From: JAVBNT01 sp031551355
GTDB lineage: Bacteria > Vulcanimicrobiota > CADAWZ01
Reading direction: 5' to 3'
DNA length: 54,728 bases
Assembly: GCA_031551355.1 (NCBI GenBank)
Contig: JAVBNT010000030.1
Span: 1 to 54,728, forward strand
The position numbers and the translations under genes are program-made. Below, piece by piece: positions 8,763 to 17,460 of this stretch (position 1 is its first letter; every line of letters begins with the position of its first letter). The notes under the pieces were generated by a model. That model did not search any database. It worked only from the letters and a program-made list of their open reading frames with translations, and was not told the DNA's origin.

Positions 8763-10811
8763 TTAAGGCTTACGCCAATCAATATTATTTAGAACAAAAG
8801 AATACTGAACGGCTTTTTCCTGTATTGAATCATATCTTCCCGAAGCCCCCCTGTGGCCGGAAGAACAATCGGTTTTTAAGAGCAGCAGATTCTCATCCGT
8901 TTTATACTTTCTTAGTTTTGCCACAAACTTCAGAGGTTCCCAATACATTACCCTGGTATCATTCAATGCCGTGAAAAAAAACATTGAAGGATAAGAAATG
9001 TGCCTGATATTATCATAAGGTGAATAAGAAAGCATATAATCATAAAACTCTTTACGGTTCGGATTTCCCCATTCGTCATATTCTCCAACCGTTAACGGCA
9101 GAGTTTCATCAAGCATCGTATTTAAAGTGTCAACAAAAGGCACCTCTGCGACTACAATAGAAAACAGGTCCGGACGCATTGTCGCTACGGCTCCCATCAA
9201 AAGGCCTCCGGCACTCCTGCCTGAAACAACAAGTTTTTCCTTTACGGTCCATTTTTCGGAAATCAAATATTCACAACAGGAAATAAAGTCAAAAAAAGTG
9301 TTTTTCTTTTTGAAAAATTTACCGTCAAGATACCATTGCCGGCCCATTTCCTCCCCACCCCTTATATGGGCTATACCACAGACAAAGCCTCTGTCAATCA
9401 AAGATAGAAGTGATATTGAAAAAGACGGGTCATATGAATAGCCGTAAGCCCCGTAACCAATAAGAAAAAGCGGGCTTTCATCTCCGGCGCCAACCCCTTT
9501 TTTATGGACAAGGGTTACGGGAACCATAACATCGTCATGTGATTTTACAAAAAGGCGTGTGGATTCATAAAGGGATTCATCGTAGTTGGGAATATTTTTA
9601 CGCTTAACAACTTTCAAATCACCGGAATCAACATTATAATCAAAAGCAGTAGGCGGCATAACGAAAGATTCACAGGAAAAACGGATGTCACCGGCCGCAA
9701 ACACACGATTTCCCATAAGATCAAGCGACGCGTAGGGATCCGGCAGAGGTATTGAGGCGATTCTTTTCGCAGAGGAATCAAAAATATGGATCTCAAAAGC
9801 CGCATTACGCCTCTGTTTTACAACGAGGAATCTTTCAAAAGCCTCTACGTGCTCTATAAGTGCATCCTGACTATGAGGAACAAAATCACTCCATTCAAAC
9901 GGAGCCGAATCGGCTGACACGACTATCCTGAAGTTAGGGGCCTCATCATTTGTCCTCAAATAGAAATAACCCGGCCTGTGTTCCGGATAATACTCCTTGC
10001 CCTTGACCTGTTCAACAAGCGGCATTATGTCGGAAGAAGGATCGTTCAAATTAATATATTTAACAAAAGACGTATCCTGAGAGGCCATTATAAGAAAAAG
10101 GTATTCACGGCTCCTGGAGCGCTCAATCCCCAGAAAAAAAGATTGGTTCTCTTCATAATACAACTGGACATCCCGCTCCTGAAGCGTCCCCAGACTATGG
10201 GAAAAAAGCCGGCAAGGCCTATGCGTTTCATCAAGGGCAGTATAGAAAAACGATCTGCCGTCGTTTGCCCATAAACACTCTCCCGACGTTTCGGAAATTA
10301 TATCATCCAGCTCAAAACCCTCAATAAGATTTTTAACTCTGATCTCAAAAATTTCATTCCCGGAAAAATCAACTGAATAGAGTAAATATTTATGATCATC
10401 CGAAACCCTCAAAGAGCCTATTGCACAAAACTTACTGCCTCTCGCAAGTAAATTTTGATCGAGTATGACTTCCTCTTCTCCGCCGCCTGACTTGCGGCAG
10501 TAAATCGGATACGACAAACCGTCTTCATAACGGAAATAGTATTCATAAATACCGTCTTTAACCGGTGCGGAAGAATCGCTGCCGCTAATCCTTGATTTCA
10601 TCTCATCATAAAGCAGCCCGGTAAGTTCCGCGAATTTTTTCATTATACCGTCAAAATAATTGTTCTCAGATTCAATATAATTCATAACTGCAGGATCGTC
10701 ACGCTCCTGAAGCCATTTGTAATAATCTTCTCTTTTATGGCCGTGGATCTCGCTGACAGACAGGACTTCTTTGGCTACCGGAGGTTTCTCTTTAAAATCG
10801 GACTGATACAT
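8763..10811 (-). CDS. ptrB: Oligopeptidase B / prolyl oligopeptidase family serine peptidase (S9A)
   Basis: The 682-residue protein has the S9A layout: an N-terminal helix with HGHKREDYYKWLQERDDP, a central seven-bladed propeller, and a C-terminal alpha/beta-hydrolase domain. The catalytic serine is in GRSAGGLLMG, the aspartate in NDTRV and the histidine in GHRGASGRY. GYGAYGYS and the acidic VGEYDEWGNP segment are typical of oligopeptidase B, which cleaves short peptides after Arg or Lys in the cytoplasm. Length matches the family (about 680-700). No signal peptide is present. AGGAGT lies a few bases before the ATG. Assignment to oligopeptidase B rather than prolyl oligopeptidase is from overall motif likeness. 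Confidence 0.93.
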   Translation of the reverse strand: MYQSDFKEKPPVAKEVLSVSEIHGHKREDYYKWLQERDDPAVMNYIESENNYFDGIMKKFAELTGLLYDEMKSRISGSDSSAPVKDGIYEYYFRYEDGLSYPIYCRKSGGGEEEVILDQNLLARGSKFCAIGSLRVSDDHKYLLYSVDFSGNEIFEIRVKNLIEGFELDDIISETSGECLWANDGRSFFYTALDETHRPCRLFSHSLGTLQERDVQLYYEENQSFFLGIERSRSREYLFLIMASQDTSFVKYINLNDPSSDIMPLVEQVKGKEYYPEHRPGYFYLRTNDEAPNFRIVVSADSAPFEWSDFVPHSQDALIEHVEAFERFLVVKQRRNAAFEIHIFDSSAKRIASIPLPDPYASLDLMGNRVFAAGDIRFSCESFVMPPTAFDYNVDSGDLKVVKRKNIPNYDESLYESTRLFVKSHDDVMVPVTLVHKKGVGAGDESPLFLIGYGAYGYSYDPSFSISLLSLIDRGFVCGIAHIRGGEEMGRQWYLDGKFFKKKNTFFDFISCCEYLISEKWTVKEKLVVSGRSAGGLLMGAVATMRPDLFSIVVAEVPFVDTLNTMLDETLPLTVGEYDEWGNPNRKEFYDYMLSYSPYDNIRHISYPSMFFFTALNDTRVMYWEPLKFVAKLRKYKTDENLLLLKTDCSSGHRGASGRYDSIQEKAVQYSFVLNNIDWRKP

Positions 10812-10954
10812 AAATAACTCCTGAATTTCTAAATAATATTATCATCTATTGCAAAAATAATAGTATCAGCAGGCTTTCTATAAAAAAATATTGTAATCCT
10901 TTTCCGAGACCACTACCCTGTTAAAGAAATTAACAAAAAAACGGAGACGCAAAA

Positions 10955-11341
10955 ATGAGTAAACGAAGTTTCAGCGCCAGACAGATAAAGACCATACTGG
11001 ACGAAGCGGAAAGCAAAAAAACGACTATTTCCGAGCTTTGCAGAAAACATTCCATTTCAGACGTAACCTTTTTTAATTGGAGAAAAAAATACGGCGGAAT
11101 GTCGGCGGAAAATGCGGAGCGGCTTAAACGGATGGAAACGGAAAACAAAAAACTCACATCCAAACTGGCTATATTAGAACATGAAGCGGAAATAATAAGC
11201 AATATTTTAAAAAAATATCTCTGCGATAAAAAAATAATCAAGGAAATAATATCGACGATGAAAGCCGGAGGGATGAGAAAAGAAAGAATTATATCAATTT
11301 CCGGAATTTCCAGAAGCAGTTTTTATAAAAATTTCTCTTAG
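10955..11341 (+). CDS. IS3-family OrfA-like HTH protein without a DDE domain
   Basis: The 128-residue protein begins with a transposase OrfA helix-turn-helix: SARQIKTILDEAE, then ISELCRKHSISDVTFFNWRKKYGG. A leucine-rich coiled-coil (about residues 55-85) follows. The last 40 residues (IISISGISRSSFYKN) resemble the start of IS3-family OrfB, but the frame stops before any DDE integrase core and none lies downstream. The frame is intact with a CGGAG ribosome site, so it may be a truncated insertion-sequence remnant or a domesticated DNA-binding protein. I saw no terminal inverted repeats around it. It sits between divergent ptrB and the DtxR-type gene. Confidence 0.8.
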   Translation: MSKRSFSARQIKTILDEAESKKTTISELCRKHSISDVTFFNWRKKYGGMSAENAERLKRMETENKKLTSKLAILEHEAEIISNILKKYLCDKKIIKEIISTMKAGGMRKERIISISGISRSSFYKNFS

Positions 11342-11416
11342 TTTATCTTAATTTAAAAGATTATTAATCAACAAAAGTTTTATTTTTTTATTAAAATCAT
11401 TAAAACCAAACACTTT

Positions 11417-11445
11417 TTGACATAAAAAATAAACTTTTCTTATTT
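11417..11445 (+). promoter_or_regulatory. Possible promoter upstream of the DtxR-type regulator
   Basis: A perfect TTGACA lies at 11417-11422, about 95 bp before the regulator's ATG. The -10 region 17-18 bases downstream (TTATTTA) is a poor match, so this is tentative. No convincing iron-box palindrome was seen. Confidence 0.25.
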
Positions 11446-11515
11446 AGCAGGACGACCTTTCTTCTAGTAGAAATAAAAAAAACCGTAAAACTTTTAGATT
11501 AGGATAAAACAGACA

Positions 11516-12187
11516 ATGAAACTTGAAAACACAACCGAAGAGTATCTGGAAGCCATTTACAAACTAAGCGAAGAAAACAGACCTACTGTCGCAGGTCTTG
11601 CCACTTGTTTTAAAATAAGCAACCAGTCGGTAAGGGAAAAAATAAAAAACCTTACCCGTGAAGGCTATCTTGAAAACTCCAAAGACGGTATAATCCTTAC
11701 GGATAAGGGTTCTGTAAGAGCCAAGGACGTTATAAGAAAACACCGTCTGGCGGAAAGATTTTTAACCGACACGCTTGGCCTGCCCTGGGATGAAGTCCAT
11801 GAGGACGCCTGTCTTTTTGAACATATAATGTCGGAAAAAGTAGCCGACGCGCTCGAAAAATTTCTTAATTATCCTGAGAATTGTCCGCACGGACATCCTA
11901 TACCGGATAAAAACGGAATTATAAACGAACAAAAGCATATAAAACTTTCTACATTGTCCGCCGGGGACGAGGCAATTGTCGCAAGAATAGATGAAAGTTC
12001 AAGCGCACTGCTAAAATCGCTGCTCTCACTGGGAATATTGCCGAACAGTAAAATAGAAGTGCAGCAAATCTCACCCTTTCACAGTGCTTTTATGATTAAA
12101 ATAAACGGAGTCTGCTGCTATTCAATCGGGCAGGATGTCGCCGATAAAATTTGGGTGATAAAGGGAGACAAGCGCAATGGCCGTTGA
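11516..12187 (+). CDS. DtxR/MntR-family metal-dependent transcription regulator with FeoA-like C-terminus
   Basis: The 223-residue protein has the DtxR architecture. A winged helix-turn-helix (residues 1-65) begins TTEEYLEAIYKLSEE. A metal-binding and dimerisation domain (65-135) contains RKHRLAERFL and HEDACLFEHIMSE with the usual His, Glu and Cys ligands, then CPHGHPIP. A FeoA/SH3-like domain (about 150-220) completes it. Members repress iron or manganese transport genes when metal-loaded. The gene overlaps the start of feoB by 11 bp, so it most likely senses ferrous iron and controls its own operon. No separate feoA is present nearby. A choice between iron and manganese is not certain from sequence alone. 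Confidence 0.9.
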   Translation: MKLENTTEEYLEAIYKLSEENRPTVAGLATCFKISNQSVREKIKNLTREGYLENSKDGIILTDKGSVRAKDVIRKHRLAERFLTDTLGLPWDEVHEDACLFEHIMSEKVADALEKFLNYPENCPHGHPIPDKNGIINEQKHIKLSTLSAGDEAIVARIDESSSALLKSLLSLGILPNSKIEVQQISPFHSAFMIKINGVCCYSIGQDVADKIWVIKGDKRNGR

Positions 12188-14186
12188 AGAAATAAAAACA
12201 CTGGAAAAACTAAGAAAAAAAACAGATACGCTAATCGCGCTTGCCGGCAACCCCAACGTAGGAAAGTCTTCACTTTTTAACAGCATTACCGGCCTCGGAG
12301 TGCTGACGGCAAACTATTCCGGAAAAACCGTAGAGCTTAACTGCGGAGTCCTCAGAAAAGAAGAAAATAAAATCGGAGTAGTGGATCTGCCGGGAATTTA
12401 TTCCCTTGAAACCACATCGGAAGATCAGGTAACGGCAGTAAAAGCACTTTTCGAAAATAAATATGATCTAATCGTCTACATAATAGACTCAACCAACCTT
12501 GCACGAAACCTTTATCTGTTGCTGCAGTTGATAGAATTAAAAATCCCGATAATCGCAGCCCTGAACTTTTCAGACATCGCCAAAAGAAAAGGCCTGGGAA
12601 CCGACATCACTTTAATGCAGGAACTTCTGGGAGTCACCGTGGTGCCGATATCCGCGGTAAGAGGCGACGGAATAGACAAACTTGTTACAGAGATACTCAG
12701 TCACAAAAACAAAGAAGTAAAAAGAGTCCACAAATACAGTTCGGCAATCGAAGAAGAACTGGCTGAGCTTCAATCGTTGCTGGAAAAAACGGACATACCA
12801 TGGCCGTATTCAGTTGAGCCGCAAAACTGCGCTCCGCTTCTGCTCGAAGGCAACAGCTATATTGAAGAACTGATCAAAAACACGGATATCAGCAAAAAAT
12901 TAGCAAAAACCAAAGAAAAGCTCTCCACAGCATATAACGATAAAGAACCTGAATCAATAATAATAAAAGAACGCTACGGACTTGCAGGGGCGATAACTGC
13001 AAAAATACAAAAAACGACAAAAAATAAGCGCTCATTCTCGGAAACGCTATGGAGTCTGGCGACATTTCCTCCGACAGGAATACCTATTTTGCTGTTGCTG
13101 GCTTCGTCAATCATATATATTCTTTTCGAAGGCGGCGGATGGTTGGGAGGAGCGCTGGAAACGCTGTGGACAACATTCTGTTCTCCGCACATAACCTATG
13201 TTATAAAACTAATAGCCGGAGAAAGCTTATGGGCAACGGTACTTAACTGGGGCTTTAATGACGGCATACTGGCGGCCATATGTGTCGGAGTCCCATATGT
13301 CCTCATTTTCTATTTTATATTGTCCTTTCTCGAAGACACCGGATACCTTAATGCGGCAGCATTCCTTCTGGACAAGGCAATGCACTTTATCGGGCTGCAC
13401 AGCAAGGCGTTCATACCTCTGTCTGCAGCTATCGGCTGCAGCGTTCCGGCAGTTATGGGCACCAGGATACTAAGCAGCACCAGAGAAAAAATAATTGCCA
13501 TATCACTGATCGTCATTATCGCATGCAGTGCCAGAACGGCGGTAATTTTTGGAGCTGTTTCGCAGTTCATAGGCTTCTTTTGGGCACTTTCAATATTTTT
13601 CATAAATTTTGCCGTAGTTGTTATTGCCGGCATTTTGCTTAATAAGTTTACACCGGGCGAACCGGAAGGACTTGTTATGGAAATCTTTCCATTAAGAAAG
13701 CCGCACTTACTTACAGTGTTCAAAAAAACCTGGGCAAGATTTGCTGATTTTCTATGGATTGCAACTCCGATAGTCGTTGCCGGAAGCATGGTTCTCGGAT
13801 GGCTTTACGAGACAAAGTATATATGGCTGCTGACCAAACCTTTGGCGCCGATATTTGAAGACTGGCTTGGCTTGCCGGCTGTAGCCGGGATAACACTTCT
13901 GTTTGCAGTGCTGAGAAAAGAGCTGGCGCTGCAGTTTCTCGTAATACTGGCATCGGCAACACATGGGGGCACGGTAAAAGATATAACCGCAATTATGACT
14001 CCTGAGCAAATATACACGTTTACCCTGTTTAATACATTGTATATGCCCTGTATCGCTACAATTGCAGTTATGGGCCGGGAAATAGGATGGAAATGGACCA
14101 CCGTCATACTGGCATCAACTCTGACGTTCACGATCGTGTTTACCGGGATAGTCCATAAAATACTGGTATTTTTCCAGTTGCCTTAA
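12177..14186 (+). CDS. feoB: Ferrous iron transport protein B
   Basis: The 669-residue protein has an N-terminal G-protein domain with G1 GNPNVGKS (near residue 22), a switch region TANYSGKTVE, G3 DLPG and a G4-like NFSD where NxxD is expected. A helical spacer follows, then a membrane domain from about residue 290. Two gate motifs are visible: IGCSVPAVMGTR, followed by the CSARTAV segment, and the later LRKELALQF region. FeoB takes up ferrous iron across the inner membrane, gated by GTP. The gene overlaps the upstream DtxR-type regulator, and translation is probably coupled. Length is slightly short of the usual 700-770. The missing FeoA may be replaced by the regulator's FeoA-like tail, but that is speculation. 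Confidence 0.95.
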   Translation: MAVEEIKTLEKLRKKTDTLIALAGNPNVGKSSLFNSITGLGVLTANYSGKTVELNCGVLRKEENKIGVVDLPGIYSLETTSEDQVTAVKALFENKYDLIVYIIDSTNLARNLYLLLQLIELKIPIIAALNFSDIAKRKGLGTDITLMQELLGVTVVPISAVRGDGIDKLVTEILSHKNKEVKRVHKYSSAIEEELAELQSLLEKTDIPWPYSVEPQNCAPLLLEGNSYIEELIKNTDISKKLAKTKEKLSTAYNDKEPESIIIKERYGLAGAITAKIQKTTKNKRSFSETLWSLATFPPTGIPILLLLASSIIYILFEGGGWLGGALETLWTTFCSPHITYVIKLIAGESLWATVLNWGFNDGILAAICVGVPYVLIFYFILSFLEDTGYLNAAAFLLDKAMHFIGLHSKAFIPLSAAIGCSVPAVMGTRILSSTREKIIAISLIVIIACSARTAVIFGAVSQFIGFFWALSIFFINFAVVVIAGILLNKFTPGEPEGLVMEIFPLRKPHLLTVFKKTWARFADFLWIATPIVVAGSMVLGWLYETKYIWLLTKPLAPIFEDWLGLPAVAGITLLFAVLRKELALQFLVILASATHGGTVKDITAIMTPEQIYTFTLFNTLYMPCIATIAVMGREIGWKWTTVILASTLTFTIVFTGIVHKILVFFQLP

Positions 14187-14319
14187 AAATCATGTAATGC
14201 TGTCCGGCAAGGTAAAAACGCGCGCCACCATTTATCCGGGAAAAGATGCCTGACGTAGGGAAAATCACATATAAAGTAGAATTTCATAAATCAGTTAACA
14301 TTTTAGGAGGTCAATTAAA

Positions 14320-14958
14320 ATGAAGTATTTGAAAATAATAGTGTGTACCGCATTATTTTTCGCACTGTCAGGATTATACGGCCAGGTCTCGGCAGCGGAG
14401 CAGGCAAAAAACCTAAAAATGGTCGTTTTGCCGGTTACGGCTATCGGAGATTTAGGAACATCCACCGCACAGGAAATAAGGCTCGAATACGAAAAATCGT
14501 TTGAACAAAAAGCCTGCCACACAAATCTGGTATTTTTATCGGAAGACGATCCTGCAATAAAAGGAATCAACGATATACACAGCCTGTCAAAAAAAGAGGC
14601 GATGCAACTGGCAAAAGCCACCGGAGCGGATTTTATTGCCTGGGGCAAAATAAATATAACCAAAAATGAAAAAAGCATAGAGTCGGCCGGAATAATCTAT
14701 AATCTTATGACAATTATCACTACAGGCGAAATCTTCGTTTTCGAGACTGAAAAAAATGAGATTATTAACGAGAAGCCGAGCATAAGAAGCTATTCAGACC
14801 GCAACAGAGCGATGAATGCTTCCCAAGCCTATAAATCATTCCAGAAATCGCTCGTAATTGAGTGTATACACGGGCTGGCGGAAGATCTTTATGAGGCAAT
14901 AAGAGATTCGCTCGACTGTGCCGCCGACAATAAGACGGAAACACAGACCGGCAGATAA
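14320..14958 (+). CDS. Small exported protein of unknown function
   Basis: The 212-residue product has a Sec signal peptide (residues 1-26, LSGLYGQVSA before AEQ). The mature part begins with a strand KMVVLPVTAIG and later has ATGADFIAWGKI. This alternation is seen in periplasmic proteins with a TolB-N/LpoB-like fold (FlgO- or CsgG-related), in which a conserved GADxxxxG strand follows a helix. The likeness is structural guesswork, not a firm family call. The ribosome site AGGAGGT is strong. The gene stands alone after feoB with about 130 bp between them and ends at a clear terminator. Confidence 0.7.
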   Translation: MKYLKIIVCTALFFALSGLYGQVSAAEQAKNLKMVVLPVTAIGDLGTSTAQEIRLEYEKSFEQKACHTNLVFLSEDDPAIKGINDIHSLSKKEAMQLAKATGADFIAWGKINITKNEKSIESAGIIYNLMTIITTGEIFVFETEKNEIINEKPSIRSYSDRNRAMNASQAYKSFQKSLVIECIHGLAEDLYEAIRDSLDCAADNKTETQTGR

Positions 14959-14979
14959 AACAATAAATTTAAAAATCAA

Positions 14980-15019
14980 GGGAGTGCCTCGTTAAGGTAA
15001 AACGCAGCACTCCCTTTTT
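14980..15019. terminator. Bidirectional terminator between convergent genes
   Basis: A GGGAGTGC/GCACTCCC stem (14980-14987 with 15007-15014) is followed by TTTTT on the plus strand. On the minus strand it is followed by a T-rich tract, so it can serve both the exported-protein gene and sdaA. Confidence 0.9.
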
Positions 15020-15037
15020 AATTTGCAAAAAATATTA

Positions 15038-16261
15038 TTATTTGTTTGCCGGAATATATTTTGCCGCGAGCTCGGCTGCAAGTCCGCCGGCGGCAGTCTC
15101 CTTATACCTCGACTGCAAGTCCCTTCCGGTTTCATTCATGACGTTTATTACCTGATCGAAACGGACGCGGTGCCGCCCATCGGAAGTAACCGAGAAAGCA
15201 GCACACTCAAGAGCTCTCACCGCTGCCATTGCATTTCTCTCTATACAGGGGATTTGCACAAGTCCGGCTACAGGATCGCAGGTAAGTCCCAGATGATGTT
15301 CTATACCCATTTCAGCGGCATATTCAACGCACGAAAGCGATGCGGGTTCAATAAGCTGCGCCACTGCCGCGGAAGCCATTGCACAGGCAACTCCTACTTC
15401 TCCCTGACAGCCAACTTCCGCACCGGATATTGATGCATTCGTCCTGGCAAGGTTACCGATCAGTCCTGCAGTCCCCAAAGCCCTGACAATATCCCTCTCA
15501 GAAATATCCCGGTAATGCAGCAAATCATAAAGTACAGCCGGTAAGACGCCTGAAGAGCCACAGGTCGGAGCCGTAACGACAACGCCTCCGGAAGCATTTT
15601 CCTCGGAACAGGCCAGAGCGTAGGAAAATATAAGCGTCGTGCGCCCGACAGCAGAAGGCATCATTTTAGCTTTCTTGGAAAAATACCTGGCTTTTCTGGG
15701 AAGATTCAAAACACCGGGAAGGCGCTCATCATTATGCAGCCCCCGTTTTATGGCAGACGTCATTTTGCCCCAGACTTCCATCAGGAAGTCCCATACATCA
15801 GGCCCCTCCATCTCTTCAATATATTCATGTAACAGAAGATCATTGGACTTACAGTATTCCAGAATATCGCTCAACGAATTATGAGGATAAGTATCTTCTT
15901 CTTCGGAGACGGAAACGTTCTCTTCCGCCAAATCCCCTCCCCCGATACTGTATACTCTCCATTTCGCCAAAACATTGCCGCCCGAATCCAAAGACTCAAA
16001 ATCCATTGCATTGGGATGGAATGGAAGGAATATTGATGGCTCCCAGATTATCTCAACCGGTTTGGGAGAGAGCGCGGAAATAATTGCCTGATCCGTAAGA
16101 TGTCCCTTTCCGGTCGCGGCAAGACTGCCGTATAGCGTTACTCTATAAGAATGTGAAGCGGCATTTGCAGCAGCAAACCTCCTGGCAGCAACATTCGGAC
16201 CCATTGTATGGCTGCTGGACGGGCCCATTCCTACTTTATAAATCGTCTTAATTGTTTTCAT
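15038..16261 (-). CDS. sdaA: L-serine ammonia-lyase (iron-sulfur dependent, single chain)
   Basis: The 407-residue protein deaminates L-serine to pyruvate and ammonia using a 4Fe-4S cluster. The N-terminal beta domain shows VGMGPSSSHTMGPNVAA. The alpha domain shows APTCGSSGVLPAVLY, NASISGAEVGCQGEVG and LTCDPVAGLVQIPC, which include the expected cluster cysteines. Both domains are in one chain, as in E. coli SdaA, although about 45 residues shorter. It begins 2 bp after the stop of the exported ASH-like gene, so the two share a transcript even though their roles look unrelated. The oxygen-sensitive cluster fits an anaerobic host. Confidence 0.93.
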   Translation of the reverse strand: MKTIKTIYKVGMGPSSSHTMGPNVAARRFAAANAASHSYRVTLYGSLAATGKGHLTDQAIISALSPKPVEIIWEPSIFLPFHPNAMDFESLDSGGNVLAKWRVYSIGGGDLAEENVSVSEEEDTYPHNSLSDILEYCKSNDLLLHEYIEEMEGPDVWDFLMEVWGKMTSAIKRGLHNDERLPGVLNLPRKARYFSKKAKMMPSAVGRTTLIFSYALACSEENASGGVVVTAPTCGSSGVLPAVLYDLLHYRDISERDIVRALGTAGLIGNLARTNASISGAEVGCQGEVGVACAMASAAVAQLIEPASLSCVEYAAEMGIEHHLGLTCDPVAGLVQIPCIERNAMAAVRALECAAFSVTSDGRHRVRFDQVINVMNETGRDLQSRYKETAAGGLAAELAAKYIPANK

Positions 16262-16263
16262 AG

Positions 16264-17250
16264 TTATTTTTTCACAAACACCTTAAAAGGTATGTCCAGA
16301 ATTCCGTATTCCGAGGTCACCCGTATTATATCCCTGGTCAACCCCAACGGCAGATTTTTAGTATCTACAACCAAAAGAATCTCACGATCTTTTGAAACCT
16401 CCTTAAGCTCCTCTATTCCGTCAACGACAAATTCCGGATAAAGCAGATCTGCATTGAAAGGTTTTTTTCCTTTATTAAGAATCTTAAATTTAGCTCTGGC
16501 CCTACGGCCTTTCGGCACAGAACCCATATTAATCTCTGCCGGAGAATAGGCCAATATCGGATCATCCGATTTAGGAATAACTTTTATGGAAACAGGAAAA
16601 ACATATTCTCCTCCGTTACTTTTGAAAGTAATTTCATTCTTATAAGTATCGGGAAGAAGCTCCCTTGTCATTGCTCTTATATAAATGGGCCTTTTCTGTC
16701 CGGCTCTTAACTCCGCCTGATCTTCACAGAGAAGCCAATCAGGATACTTTATCTCAACCGATAAAATTCCTGAACCCAGATTTTCAATGCCGAATTTTTC
16801 AAGAGGATTGCTGCCTCTTTCCACTTCACCAAAATCAAACCCCTTGCTGTCGACCTTCAAAACAGGGTCGTCCTTGCCTTGTATAACGGTAGCAAAAGCA
16901 GGCAGAGAATTTGAAGTTGCAGACATATGGGCAGAAAAAGTTATTGTACACTTATAATCTCCGGGTGGAAGATTAGCCGAGTCTATTTCAAATTTAACTT
17001 CCGCAGACTGTCCCGGAGATAGCGTAAGATCTCCTTTCAGCACCTTAACCCAGGGCTGCCCTGCAGAGATCCTGCCCAAAAAAGGAGACTGTGAGACATT
17101 TATTACTCCAAGTTCAACAACTTTTGATTTTGGCCGCGTAATAACACCAAAGTTAACATTGGCATCCGAAAATTCAAGTTCGGCAAAAACCGGAGAAACT
17201 AAAAATAGACATAACAGGAACAAACAAAAAAAGACTTTCCTTAACAGCAT
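16264..17250 (-). CDS. Exported protein with three ASH/DUF1573-like Ig repeats
   Basis: The 328-residue protein starts with a signal peptide (residues 1-23, ending PVFA). Three similar domains of about 100 residues follow, each opening with a strand of the type FxDFGxVxRG: VNFGVITRPKSK, FDFGEVERGSNP and INMGSVPKGRRA. Later strands in each follow the LPPGDYKCTITF pattern. This matches ASH/DUF1573 beta-sandwich domains, which act as extracytoplasmic binding or structural modules. No lipobox is present. AGGGGATG precedes the ATG. It is cotranscribed with sdaA. Ligand and partner are unknown. Confidence 0.78.
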   Translation of the reverse strand: MLLRKVFFCLFLLCLFLVSPVFAELEFSDANVNFGVITRPKSKVVELGVINVSQSPFLGRISAGQPWVKVLKGDLTLSPGQSAEVKFEIDSANLPPGDYKCTITFSAHMSATSNSLPAFATVIQGKDDPVLKVDSKGFDFGEVERGSNPLEKFGIENLGSGILSVEIKYPDWLLCEDQAELRAGQKRPIYIRAMTRELLPDTYKNEITFKSNGGEYVFPVSIKVIPKSDDPILAYSPAEINMGSVPKGRRARAKFKILNKGKKPFNADLLYPEFVVDGIEELKEVSKDREILLVVDTKNLPLGLTRDIIRVTSEYGILDIPFKVFVKK

Positions 17251-17460
17251 CGTATCATCCCCTAAAAACCTTGATTCTTCAACTATGAATAAACTGCGAA
17301 AACACTATATATTTCCATGTGTAAAAAGACAATCCTTCCCTGATATACAATATTTTTGCAATATTCAGGCGTTAACGCCCCACTATAAAACGATTAATCA
17401 TCAATTATGACGTGTATTTTCATTTTATTTAATAATAATACCGGCCAACGTTAAAAAATA

